Of a stretch of 64,000 nucleotides of DNA, positions 34,655 to 42,683 are shown piece after piece. Within the stretch, counting starts at the first letter, position 1. Each line of letters starts with the position of its first letter. Under the pieces are notes generated by a model. That model was not told the origin of the DNA. It saw only the letters and a list, made by a program, of their open reading frames with translations, and did no database searches. The stretch is from Geosporobacter subterraneus DSM 17957 (GTDB taxonomy: Bacteria > Bacillota > Clostridia > Peptostreptococcales > Thermotaleaceae): contig NZ_FQZV01000003.1 in NCBI RefSeq assembly GCF_900142145.1, positions 62,001-126,000 on the forward strand, written 5' to 3'. A program made the translations under genes and the position numbers.

Positions 34655-36286
34655 AGCATTCTTTTTTAAATGGATTTCTACGGCTCCCTCATGATAAAGA
34701 ATCCTTTCAACTGTTCCTTCAACAAACCTACGTTTTTCCTCTACACTCTCCATACTGTTAACTACATGCCCAATCGAGGCAACGTTTTCTCTGATACCCT
34801 TTAATATAGCAGGGGAGAGATCCATTGATGGATGCTGCTCTACTATTTTTCTATGTTCCATTTTTTTCTCTAATTCTGAGATATGGTGATCCAACTCCTC
34901 AATTCTCTCGCCAATATGCTTTGCAGCTGCATCAGGAATGTTTCTTTCCAGCTTTGATAACAGCTGCTGAATTCGTTTGCGATTTCTGTGAATTTGTTTA
35001 TTTAAATCCTCATTTGAAGATATTATATTTCTTTTACTGTTTAAAAATTTGGATTCTACTTTCTCCAGTATTTTTTTAACCTGACTCGGCTGAGGCGCCA
35101 GTGAAACCAATGTCTCCAACACAGTCTGATCCAACAGGTCTCCCCGAATATTCCTATTGCTGCAGCCTGCACCACCGGTAAGATCCTTTTGCTGACAAAC
35201 ATAGTAATAGAACCGATGACCATTTTTTTTATCTTTTTGCCCATATCGGATAATCATTGGCCCTCCACAGTATTTACAGCGCAGCAGTCCAGAGAGAAGG
35301 GCGTGACTGCTCTTTTTCCAGGGTACACCAGGCTTGCTGTTTTTAGATATCTGTTTTTGAACCGCAATCCAATCAGAAGCATCAATGATGCCATTATGAT
35401 CCCCCACCGTCACAATCCAATGCTCCGGATCACAAGGTTCTGTTCCTTTTATGCCTGATTTTCTATTTTTATTATAGGTCAACAATCCATGGATGCCGTC
35501 GAATGCTTCAATAGGGGAGGCAATATCGGACTGAAGTACCCTAAAATAGTCAAATATTCTGGGGTCAGCCTTTACATAGACGGGATTCATCAATATTGAA
35601 CGTATCGTCTGTTTTTGAAAAGCCCCGCCATTCTTTGTCTGAAAGCCTTGGGCTAATAAATATTTCTCAACCTGGCTTAGGGACTTTTTCTTTAAATAAT
35701 GTGTATAGATTTTCTCAATAACCGCTAACTCTTCAGGAATACCCTCCAGGATATACTTTCTTTTCTCTTTTCCCTGATGGTCTCTAAATCGCATTTCCTT
35801 GGATGTGTAACCCGTTGGTGCGATCCCTCCAAGCCATCTGCCAGTCTTCGCCAGCTGGATCATATTGTCCCGAACCCGCTGCTGCAGCATCTCTCTTTCC
35901 AACTGGGCGAAGGTAGCAGCGATATGTACCATAGCTCTTCCAAGTGGAGTAGTAGTATCGAAATTCTCCGTTATAGAGATAAAATCAATACCTTTGCTAT
36001 TCATTTTTTCAATGAACTCTAATATATCCAGCATTCTTCTTGAAATACGATCCAGCTTATAAAATATCACATGCTGTATTTTTCCCTGATCGATATCCTG
36101 CAGAAGCTGTTGAAAACCAGGTCTGTTTTGGTTCTGTCCGGAAAAGCCTTCATCAAAATAAACAAGACTATCCCAGCCTTTCATCGCGGCATATTCCTGA
36201 CAGGCATCAATCTGGTTTTTCACCGATTCACCTTTACCGGTAAATAAAGACTTTCGACTATATATACCTGCTACACTCAAAACCAT
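34643..36286 (-). CDS. spoIVCA: Large serine recombinase of the sigK element (SpoIVCA-like)
   Basis: A 547-residue large serine recombinase that should excise the element in the mother cell. The N-terminal resolvase domain has the nucleophile in AGIYSRKS, then [30 protein letters not shown] and [11 protein letters not shown]. The DNA-binding recombinase domain follows ([17 protein letters not shown]) and a zinc ribbon CKYCGG ... YYVC ... GAGCSN. A coiled coil spans about residues 420-480. The gene runs opposite to sigK and its stop is 8 bases from the crossover core. A GTG at 36289 and a TTG at 36280 are other possible starts, because AAGGGGTG abuts the ATG. A sequence TAATATTT-14-TATATATG upstream could be a sigma-E promoter, but this is weak. 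Confidence 0.95.
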   Translation of the reverse strand: MVLSVAGIYSRKSLFTGKGESVKNQIDACQEYAAMKGWDSLVYFDEGFSGQNQNRPGFQQLLQDIDQGKIQHVIFYKLDRISRRMLDILEFIEKMNSKGIDFISITENFDTTTPLGRAMVHIAATFAQLEREMLQQRVRDNMIQLAKTGRWLGGIAPTGYTSKEMRFRDHQGKEKRKYILEGIPEELAVIEKIYTHYLKKKSLSQVEKYLLAQGFQTKNGGAFQKQTIRSILMNPVYVKADPRIFDYFRVLQSDIASPIEAFDGIHGLLTYNKNRKSGIKGTEPCDPEHWIVTVGDHNGIIDASDWIAVQKQISKNSKPGVPWKKSSHALLSGLLRCKYCGGPMIIRYGQKDKKNGHRFYYYVCQQKDLTGGAGCSNRNIRGDLLDQTVLETLVSLAPQPSQVKKILEKVESKFLNSKRNIISSNEDLNKQIHRNRKRIQQLLSKLERNIPDAAAKHIGERIEELDHHISELEKKMEHRKIVEQHPSMDLSPAILKGIRENVASIGHVVNSMESVEEKRRFVEGTVERILYHEGAVEIHLKKNAAVQ

Positions 36287-36398
36287 CACCCCTTATAATC
36301 ATATATATCTGCCGAGAAGAGAAATATTAATAAATATCATAAGACAAATTCTGATGATCATAAGAATGTAGTATCCTCAGAATGAAAAGGTGAGGCAT

Positions 36399-36632
36399 AT
36401 GCCGAAAGAAAACTCAAAAATCAAGATTGTTATACAAGGGCAGGAGAGTATAAAAGAAATACAGTATTTGATGATTCAATGGACGGCAGAGAAGTACCAG
36501 CAGCTGTTAGAGAGCCTCAATGAAGGGAAAGTACCCGCCATGCTTTTCAATCTCTTAGAAGAGGAGGTTTTTCAAGAGATTTTCGGAAAAACAAAACAGG
36601 AATTAGAGCATTTAAAGATCAAGTTGTTCTAA
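36399..36632 (+). CDS. Small protein of unknown function in the sigK element
   Basis: A 77-residue, mainly helical protein without a signal peptide (KIKIVIQGQESIKEIQYLMI near the start, then helices). I do not recognise it. AAAAGGTG 6 bases upstream fixes the ATG at 36399. It is divergent from the recombinase with about 110 bases between them. It could be a recombination directionality factor, since such factors are small and lie beside the recombinase, but nothing in the sequence proves this. An inverted repeat AGGAATTAGA / TCTAATTCCT overlaps its end. Confidence 0.65.
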   Translation: MPKENSKIKIVIQGQESIKEIQYLMIQWTAEKYQQLLESLNEGKVPAMLFNLLEEEVFQEIFGKTKQELEHLKIKLF

Positions 36633-36644
36633 TTCCTGCCATTT

Positions 36645-37037
36645 TTACTCCTGAGAGCTTTTTTTACGGTCGAAGCTGTGATATCGGCTACCTTGGAAGG
36701 TCAGTTTCCCTACATCGCCTTCAGCCAGCATACCATACTCCTGAGCGGAAACGCGAAACTCCATACGGTCACCGCTTTCTACCTCGAAGGTAGTATAATA
36801 GGTGGTAGACGTACTGTGATGGGTATGGTCCCCATGATTGTGTGCACTGCGTGAAGTATGGCTGCGCTTAGTTACCACTACGGCCGGTACGGAAAGCACA
36901 GGCTGCTGATTATTGTTATGCCATTCTTTAATTCCTCTAATCACAGTAAACACGATCATGCCAAATACAAAAATAAAAAAGATAGGAAATAAGCTAAACA
37001 TAAAATTGAAAGCTCCAAATCCCCCAAATGGCTCCAT
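36645..37037 (-). CDS. DUF2500 membrane protein
   Basis: A 130-residue protein: one membrane segment (FMFSLFPIFFIFVFGMIVFT, about residues 12-31), then the DUF2500 domain with VPAVVVTKRSHTSRS, TTYYTTFEVESGDRMEFRVS and EGDVGKLTFQGSRY. A His-rich stretch (HNHGDHTHH) sits in the middle. Function is unknown. It runs on the minus strand and lies within the sigK element. Confidence 0.85.
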   Translation of the reverse strand: MEPFGGFGAFNFMFSLFPIFFIFVFGMIVFTVIRGIKEWHNNNQQPVLSVPAVVVTKRSHTSRSAHNHGDHTHHSTSTTYYTTFEVESGDRMEFRVSAQEYGMLAEGDVGKLTFQGSRYHSFDRKKSSQE

Positions 37038-37061
37038 ATTGCATTCCCCCTAGTCTATAGC

Positions 37062-37108
37062 ATAAAAGGAAAGGATCTGCTAAAAGGAAGCAGATCCTTT
37101 CCTTTTAT
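37062..37108 (-). terminator. Perfect 20-bp hairpin between minus-strand genes
   Basis: ATAAAAGGAAAGGATCTGCT (37062-37081) pairs perfectly with 37089-37108 across a 7-base loop. It lies after the TIM-barrel gene on the minus strand, and likely terminates it. Confidence 0.8.
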
Positions 37109-37121
37109 TTCCATTATATGT

Positions 37122-37796
37122 CTATTTCTTGCTTAATTCAATTCTATATCGATCCATAACCTCACTAAATATATCGGCAGTGCAAGGAGGTGTGTAAGTA
37201 ATAGCATTGGCTCCGGCATCAATGGTTTCTTGAATCGTAGCATCTGTAGGTCCTCCGGTAGCGATAATAGGGAATTCCAGATAAGCCTTTCGGATCTGCC
37301 TTACGATCCTTGCCGTATTGGCGCCTCCAGATACATTAAAAATTGATGCTCCGGCTTTGATTCTTCCGTCAATATCTTCATTTTCAGATACCACAGTTAC
37401 AGTAATAGGAATGTCGATCTGCTTCTTCATTTCGATAATAACTTCATTAGCAGTAGGGGCATTTAACACCACACCGATAGCTCCTTGAAACTCCGCATGT
37501 AAGGCCACGTTTATCGATCTTTGCCCGGTAGTTAATCCGCCTCCTACTCCACAAAAAACAGGAACAGGAGCTACTTCCATGATCGCTTGTGTAATGGCCG
37601 ACTGTGGGGTAAAGGGATATACCGCGATGATGGCGTCGGCATTTGTATTTTTAATAATTGCTACATCTGTTGAAAATAAAAGAGATTTTATTCTTTTGCC
37701 CATTATCTTGATACCGCTGGCCTTATAGATAGCCTGAGGTACCTCGATGATTTTCTTCCTCAGTTCCGTTTTAATTTCAGGAACGAACTTTTCCAT
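37122..37796 (-). CDS. TIM-barrel protein of unknown function
   Basis: A 224-residue beta/alpha-barrel protein often labelled hydrolase. It shows barrel-type glycine-rich turns: VFCGVGGGLTTGQRSI, NAPTANEVI, SIFNVSGGANTARIV, IIATGGPTDATI and ITYTPPCTADIF. The phosphate-binding ATGG motif suggests a phosphorylated ligand. No reaction can be assigned. GGGAGGTGAAAGG precedes the ATG at 37796, better than a longer start at 37823. Minus strand, within the sigK element. Confidence 0.8.
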   Translation of the reverse strand: MEKFVPEIKTELRKKIIEVPQAIYKASGIKIMGKRIKSLLFSTDVAIIKNTNADAIIAVYPFTPQSAITQAIMEVAPVPVFCGVGGGLTTGQRSINVALHAEFQGAIGVVLNAPTANEVIIEMKKQIDIPITVTVVSENEDIDGRIKAGASIFNVSGGANTARIVRQIRKAYLEFPIIATGGPTDATIQETIDAGANAITYTPPCTADIFSEVMDRYRIELSKK

Positions 37797-38008
37797 CCTT
37801 TCACCTCCCAAAGATATACCCATACTTCATTTTAACACATATATTGTCTTATTACCCGACTAGACTTTGCATAAACAAAATATCCCTGTTGGGTTGGAGG
37901 GACTGGTAATTTAAACAAGGTGTTGAATCCTGCATGGGTTTAAGATAAACTAGTCATAGGATATACTGAAATATATAGGATCATACATTGCCTAGACTTG
38001 GAGGTATT

Positions 38009-39115
38009 ATGTTTAAATTTGACAACAGACTTATCCGTAAGCTGGACTTTGGCTTAATCGCTGTATTGCTGATCATCTGTGTTTTTGGCGTAGTCATCAT
38101 TGGTAGTGCCACCCAAAGTCTTGAAAGTACGCGATATATAAAAACCCAGATAATATCGATCCTTATGGGATTCACTGCCATTATTATCCTTTTATTAATT
38201 GACTATAATTTCTTTGCCAAACTCTATATTCCTATCTATATACTCTGCAATGCATTGCTGATGGCGGTGCTGTTGTTTGGTTCAGGAAAGGATACATGGG
38301 GAGCAAACCGTTGGATCCGTATTGGCGGTGTACAGTTTCAACCTTCTGATTTCGTAAAAATAGGAATCATCATCTGTTTAGCCAAGCTGGTATCCGATAA
38401 AAAAGATTCTATTCATGAACTGTCTACTCTAATCAGAATATTAGGCTTTGCGGCGGTACCGATGGTACTCATTCTTGCACAACCGGATTTAGGGACTACA
38501 TTGACCTTTGCAGCCTTTACTTTCGGGATTCTTTTTATGGCCGGCCTGCGCTATAAGCATATTCTCGTAACAGCACTAATCGGCATTCTCAGTATGCCCT
38601 TTGCCTGGATGGGATTGAAGGATTATCAGAAAACCAGAATACTGGTGTTTTTAAATCCAGAGATGGACCCAATGGGGAAGGGATATCACGTAATCCAGTC
38701 TAAACTGACCATAGGGTCTGGCAGATTGTTTGGCAGGGGTCTGTTTAAAGGCGTACAAACCCAGCTGGGCTTTCTTCCGGAAAAGCATACCGACTTTATC
38801 TTCTCCGTGTTATCTGAGGAGCTAGGACTGCTGGGTGCACTTTTTCTGTTGGTGATGTACAGCATTTTACTGGTAAAATGCGTCAATATTGCCCGTAGAG
38901 CCAAAGATGATTTCGGAGCATATTTGGTTACCGGAGTAACCTTTATGCTGGCCTTTCATATCTTTGCAAATATTGCCATGACTATAGGATTGATGCCTGT
39001 AACCGGTAAGCCATTGCCCTTTGTAAGCTATGGGGGAACCTTTATGCTGTCGAACATGATCTGTATCGGTTTGATCCTAAACGTCAGTATGCGTAGAGAT
39101 AAAATCAACTTCTAG
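38009..39115 (+). CDS. rodA: SEDS family peptidoglycan polymerase (RodA/FtsW type)
   Basis: A 368-residue polytopic protein with about ten membrane segments, the RodA/FtsW/SpoVE family of lipid II-using glycan polymerases. Landmarks are GSGKDTWGANRWIRIGGVQF with QPSDFVKI, ILAQPDLGTTLTF, KHTDFIFSVLSEELGLLGA (containing the functionally key Asp) and LPVTGKPLPFVSYGGTFML-like MPVTGKPLPFVSYGG. The ATG at 38009 follows GGAGGTATT. It lies inside the sigK element, about 3.8 kb from a class B PBP that could be its partner. Confidence 0.94.
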   Translation: MFKFDNRLIRKLDFGLIAVLLIICVFGVVIIGSATQSLESTRYIKTQIISILMGFTAIIILLLIDYNFFAKLYIPIYILCNALLMAVLLFGSGKDTWGANRWIRIGGVQFQPSDFVKIGIIICLAKLVSDKKDSIHELSTLIRILGFAAVPMVLILAQPDLGTTLTFAAFTFGILFMAGLRYKHILVTALIGILSMPFAWMGLKDYQKTRILVFLNPEMDPMGKGYHVIQSKLTIGSGRLFGRGLFKGVQTQLGFLPEKHTDFIFSVLSEELGLLGALFLLVMYSILLVKCVNIARRAKDDFGAYLVTGVTFMLAFHIFANIAMTIGLMPVTGKPLPFVSYGGTFMLSNMICIGLILNVSMRRDKINF

Positions 39116-39136
39116 CTTTGTATAAAAGGATATTTA

Positions 39137-39162
39137 TAGGGGTCGACGATTCTGTCGACCCG
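39137..39162. repeat. Copy of the TAGGGG palindrome inside the sigK element
   Basis: TAGGGGTCGACGATTCTGTC followed by GACCCG, an inverted repeat GGGTCGAC/GTCGACCC of the same family as at 14529, 51129 and 51223. Its presence shows the element shares the host's repeats. Confidence 0.75.
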
Positions 39163-39276
39163 CAGCGATGACCACTATCCCATAAACTACAAGCCCTTGT
39201 GCCGTTTCGTTCAAAACTGGCCTATACTAACACTGGAGCCGATTACCTTGTGAATAGGCATAATTCAATCATCTCC

Positions 39277-39317
39277 AAAGAGACCTGCAACCTACACTTG
39301 CATCGTCTCTTTTTTTA
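39277..39317 (+). terminator. Rho-independent terminator after rodA
   Basis: Eight-bp stem AAAGAGAC / GTCTCTTT, extended inside by TGCA / TGCA, followed by a T tract. Confidence 0.8.
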
Positions 39318-39381
39318 TGCTTTAATATAAGGAGTCAAAAATTGGGCAATATTACCAAGATTTTTATAGAAGGTGATTGAC

Positions 39382-40683
39382 ATGAACATCAAACAAATAC
39401 ATATCGGACTGGCCGTATTCATATTATTGTTCTATATCGGCCTTCACCCTTTCGAAGAAAGCGATCCCGCATTTCAGGAACTTCTTGAAGAAACCCCGTC
39501 TGTAACGGAGGACAAGCAGAAAGAAGAACCTATAACCCTTCAGATCACGGCTGTGGGAGACATAATGGTTCACGGACCCCAACTGAAAGCTCAGTGGAAT
39601 GAACAAGCGAAAACCCACGATTTTCATAACAACTTCCAATTTGTCAAAGCCTACATACAGCAGGCAGATCTGGCACTATGCAACCTGGAAACCACCTTTG
39701 GCGGGAAAGAACGGGGTTACTCCAGCTTTCCGTTGTTTAACTCTCCCGACACCCTTGCGGATGCACTGAGGGAGGCAGGCTTTCACGGTGCCAGTACAGC
39801 AAATAATCATACCCTTGATACAGGTCTGGCAGGAGTCCTGCGTACGCTGGATGTGCTGGAGGAGAAAGAAATAGCAGCTTTTGGCACAAGGAGAAATACC
39901 AGTGAATCTTCATTTCAGATCCTTGAACATAAGGGGATAAAAATCGGCTTAACTGCCTATACCTATGAAACGCCTCCATGGGGTGAATTTAAAACGCTCA
40001 ACGCCATCAAAATTCCGAAGGAAGCAGAGGCTTTGATTGACAGCTTTAGCTACCAAGCCCTCACTAAGGAACTTGAGAAATTGAAGGAAAGAATTCAACA
40101 AATGAAGGCAGAAGGGGCAGAACTGGTCATTTTTTACCTTCACTGGGGAAATGAATATGAGCAGGAGCCCAATCCTGTCCAAAGACAAATTGCCCAGTAC
40201 CTGGCAGAGGAGGGAGCAGATATTATTTTCGGAAGTCATCCCCATGTACTGCAGCCCATGGAACTCATCCAAACTGCTGAAAAAGAAACGCTGGTAGTCT
40301 ATTCCATGGGAAACTTTTTATCCAACCAACGGTATGAAATCCTGAAAAATCGCCATACTGAGGACGGGATCATTGTCAATGTACTGCTTCGCAAGGATAG
40401 ACAGAATGCACCTTTAAAGATCGAAGGGGTAACATACATACCTACCTGGATTCACCGCTATAGGAAAGGACAAAAGTTAGTCTTTGAAATACTGCCGCTG
40501 CCTGCTGCCTTAGAAAAACCTGATGCATATAATTTAACAACGGCAAAAGACAGTCTGTGGCGGGCAGAAAATTCCCTTAAGAATACACTAGGAACCATGG
40601 TAAAATATACAAACCATAGGATTTCCTTATATACTGGGGAAGAAAAAAAGACGTCTTATCGACGTCCTATGGTTGAAGACTAA
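39382..40683 (+). CDS. CapA family metallophosphatase-like protein
   Basis: A 433-residue protein with one N-terminal membrane anchor (HIGLAVFILLFYIGL) and an extracytoplasmic CapA domain, a calcineurin-like fold linked to poly-gamma-glutamate and surface polymers. Conserved motifs: AVGDIMVHGPQL, LCNLETTFGG, STANNHTLD, FYLHWGNEYEQEPN, IFGSHPHVLQPME and YSMGNFLSNQ. No capBCD genes are near, so the substrate is unknown. AAGGTGATTGAC precedes the ATG at 39382. It converges with the next gene and overlaps it by 4 bases. Confidence 0.93.
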   Translation: MNIKQIHIGLAVFILLFYIGLHPFEESDPAFQELLEETPSVTEDKQKEEPITLQITAVGDIMVHGPQLKAQWNEQAKTHDFHNNFQFVKAYIQQADLALCNLETTFGGKERGYSSFPLFNSPDTLADALREAGFHGASTANNHTLDTGLAGVLRTLDVLEEKEIAAFGTRRNTSESSFQILEHKGIKIGLTAYTYETPPWGEFKTLNAIKIPKEAEALIDSFSYQALTKELEKLKERIQQMKAEGAELVIFYLHWGNEYEQEPNPVQRQIAQYLAEEGADIIFGSHPHVLQPMELIQTAEKETLVVYSMGNFLSNQRYEILKNRHTEDGIIVNVLLRKDRQNAPLKIEGVTYIPTWIHRYRKGQKLVFEILPLPAALEKPDAYNLTTAKDSLWRAENSLKNTLGTMVKYTNHRISLYTGEEKKTSYRRPMVED

Positions 40684-41786
40684 AAATCGGGTTTACCTGT
40701 CAAAGTCAGCTTCACCATTTCCGGGGAGGTAAACAACCGCATGGGAGGGCCCCAAAAACCGGTACCGCTGGAGGTGTAGATATAGGAGTCCTCCATTTGG
40801 TACAGTCCATGGGAGTATTTGAAGGCCAGTCGAACCAGTAGATTCATAGGGGGAATTTGCCCGCCGTGGGTATGTCCTGAAAGCTGCAAATCTACGCCTA
40901 GGGCCACAGCTTTATCAAAATCCACAGGTTTATGGGATAACAGCACAGTGATTCTTTCAGGGTCTGCGTTCTTCAGGATACTATCAAGATCTGCAGTCTC
41001 CAGTCCAAAGCGTTTTGCTGTATCATCATGGATACCCGCCAGTTCTAGGGTATTTCCAAGAGATATCCTTTCATTTTTCAGCACATAGATATTGGCCTGC
41101 GCCATTAACTTGTAGAAATCCTCTATGCCTGCATAGAATTCGTGATTGCCTGATACAGCATAGACCCCATGGGTGCTCTTTAACTGCTGCAGCAGCGGCA
41201 AAAACCGCTCTACACGTTCATAACGATCATCAATAATGTCGCCTGTCATCACGATCACATCGGGCTGCTGCCTGTTCACCTGTTCCACTATCTCGGCAAA
41301 CCAAGTCTCAGATTTATATCCATCCAGATGAAGGTCGGAAAGCTGAAGAATGGTAAATTCTGATTGATCCTGTGGAAAGCGTCCTACTGATAACCGGTGC
41401 TCTATCAATCCAGGTGGTTTAGCTGCCTGGTAGATCGAAAAAAGCCCTAACAGCAGGGTTAGTAGCAAGGCACCATAGACTGCGGTATGTCGTGGTATAG
41501 AGAAGAATAGAGAAAGATCCTTTAATATAAAAATGAAAAAACCGATAGTGATAAAACCCAGCCAAATACTGCCTGCATAGGAAAAGCCATGCAGTCCGTA
41601 CATTCTCTCCAGTATTTCACCTGCAAAGAACAGCAGGCCTCCCATAAAGAGCATTACAATAATCATACGGCGTATGCCTACACTAAGCTGTAAATCCTTT
41701 GTCAGGCTGTTGTATAAATAATAGTGCAGTCCAAAATATATGCTGGTCGCAACAATCAAAAAAAATATTATACTCGATGGCTTCAT
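40680..41786 (-). CDS. Membrane-anchored metallophosphoesterase (YkuE/YaeI-like)
   Basis: A 368-residue protein: four membrane helices in about the first 125 residues, then a calcineurin-type phosphoesterase domain with all metal motifs: LSDLHLDG, VMTGDIIDD, SGNHEFYAG, LSHKP and LSGHTHGGQIPP. YkuE-type enzymes act at the membrane, some on lipid phosphates such as UDP-diacylglucosamine relatives. It is convergent with capA and ends 153 bases short of the right end of the sigK element. Confidence 0.93.
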   Translation of the reverse strand: MKPSSIIFFLIVATSIYFGLHYYLYNSLTKDLQLSVGIRRMIIVMLFMGGLLFFAGEILERMYGLHGFSYAGSIWLGFITIGFFIFILKDLSLFFSIPRHTAVYGALLLTLLLGLFSIYQAAKPPGLIEHRLSVGRFPQDQSEFTILQLSDLHLDGYKSETWFAEIVEQVNRQQPDVIVMTGDIIDDRYERVERFLPLLQQLKSTHGVYAVSGNHEFYAGIEDFYKLMAQANIYVLKNERISLGNTLELAGIHDDTAKRFGLETADLDSILKNADPERITVLLSHKPVDFDKAVALGVDLQLSGHTHGGQIPPMNLLVRLAFKYSHGLYQMEDSYIYTSSGTGFWGPPMRLFTSPEMVKLTLTGKPDF

Positions 41787-41916
41787 TTACGTCCTCCTCA
41801 GTTGTATCATTTATGCCTTTTGTAGTTTAGACATCTTTTCACAGTTTTTATCCCTTACTCCCTAGAATAATCATTCTTTCTTTTTTCAATAATTCCTCTA
41901 AAAAAATTAATATGTC

Positions 41917-41939
41917 GCAGTTTTGTAAAAAACGGAAAT
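41917..41939. repeat. Right attachment site and terminal inverted repeat of the sigK element
   Basis: GCAGTTTTGTAAAAAACGGA (41917-41936) is the inverted partner of the left arm, overlapping the AAT core (41937-41939). The next base begins the GAA codon of the sigK 3' portion. Confidence 0.82.
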
Positions 41940-42326
41940 GAAATCCTTATGACAATCCGATCTAACAAAAAAACAAAAAGCGAAGTATCCTTGCAGGATC
42001 CTATTGGTGTCGATAAGGAAGGCAATGAAATTTCCTTACTCGACATATTGGGCACTGAAAATGATGAGGTTCTTGAAGAAGTAGAATTAAAGATTCAGGT
42101 GAAAAAGCTATATCAAAAAATGGCAAAAGTTCTGAAAAGCAGAGAAAGAACCGTTATCGAACTGAGATACGGCCTAGCAAACGGGGGCAGCAAAACCCAA
42201 AGGGAAATCGCAAAGCTGCTGGGAATATCCCGCTCCTATGTATCAAGAATTGAAAAACGAGCGATTAAAAAGCTCAGTAAGGCCTTTAATTGCAGTACAG
42301 AACCGATCATCGAGGATGATGAATAG
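41940..42326 (+). CDS. sigK: SigK, 3' portion (SpoIIIC-like; interrupted gene)
   Basis: Codons 115-242 of the rearranged sigK. It begins EILMTIRSNKKTKSEVSLQD and PIGVDKEGNEISLLDILG, the end of region 2 and region 3, then region 4 with ERTVIELRYGLANGGSKTQR and the helix-turn-helix EIAKLLGISRSYVSRIEKRA. Before excision it has no upstream region 2; an ATG at 41949 could start only a partial protein without a proper ribosome site. Joined to 34635 it gives an uninterrupted frame. Confidence 0.95.
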   Translation, partial: EILMTIRSNKKTKSEVSLQDPIGVDKEGNEISLLDILGTENDEVLEEVELKIQVKKLYQKMAKVLKSRERTVIELRYGLANGGSKTQREIAKLLGISRSYVSRIEKRAIKKLSKAFNCSTEPIIEDDE

Positions 42327-42683
42327 GTAAGTTGCCCCCCATACTATATAAGCCTGTCATATACTCGAAATTTGGCCTATCCTACAGCTTGAAGCATGAG
42401 TATCAATACAATCAGAGGCAAAGTGGGTACTGATTTATATAAATCCGCAATGCCTCTTAATTTGTTTATAAAAAAGATTTTGCATTTTCTTTAGGTGTTT
42501 TAGTATGCTATGATGTTTATATAGTTTCATAGACATATTCTCCGCTCTTTTAACTAAAGGCGCTGTCCTGTCACAGTGCTTGCAAGGGGGCATTTGGCTC
42601 AATTCTCAAGAAAGAAGAAGTAGATTATTCCAGGTATCAAAATATGTTATTGTTTATTCTTATCAACTAGGAGGGTAGAATTT
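42327..42683 (+). other. Intergenic region after sigK
   Basis: No gene seen in 357 bases. AGAGGCA (42414-42420) and TGCCTCT (42451-42457), followed by TAATTTG, could form a weak terminator for sigK. GCGCTGTCCTGTCACAGTGC near 42562 is a short imperfect hairpin. The rest probably holds the promoter of the next gene. No known riboswitch pattern was recognised. Confidence 0.5.

Larger units (their letters stand above)
34636..41939. mobile_element. sigK intervening (skin-like) element, 7.3 kb
   Basis: The element separates SigK codons for IEN and EIL, the position where, as I recall, the Bacillus skin element is inserted. It holds a serine recombinase at the left end, pointing left, and six further genes. 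Removal between the two AAT copies gives an in-frame sigK of 729 bases. No phage structural, lysis or replication genes are present. The cargo looks chromosomal: DUF2500, TIM-barrel, SEDS, CapA and phosphoesterase genes. Exact crossover bases are uncertain by about 2-3 bases. Confidence 0.92.

Noticed and set aside
34636-34761. Continuation of the SigK reading frame into the element
   Set aside because: The residues after IEN do not match any sigma factor and overlap the recombinase gene on the other strand; this is read-through of the insertion, not a real domain.
34636-41939. Element is a prophage
   Set aside because: No capsid, tail, terminase, lysis or replication genes are present; the only phage-like gene is the recombinase.
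42554-42600. Riboswitch before the HD-GYP-like gene
   Set aside because: Only a short imperfect hairpin is visible; none of the conserved bases of c-di-GMP class I or II aptamers were found.
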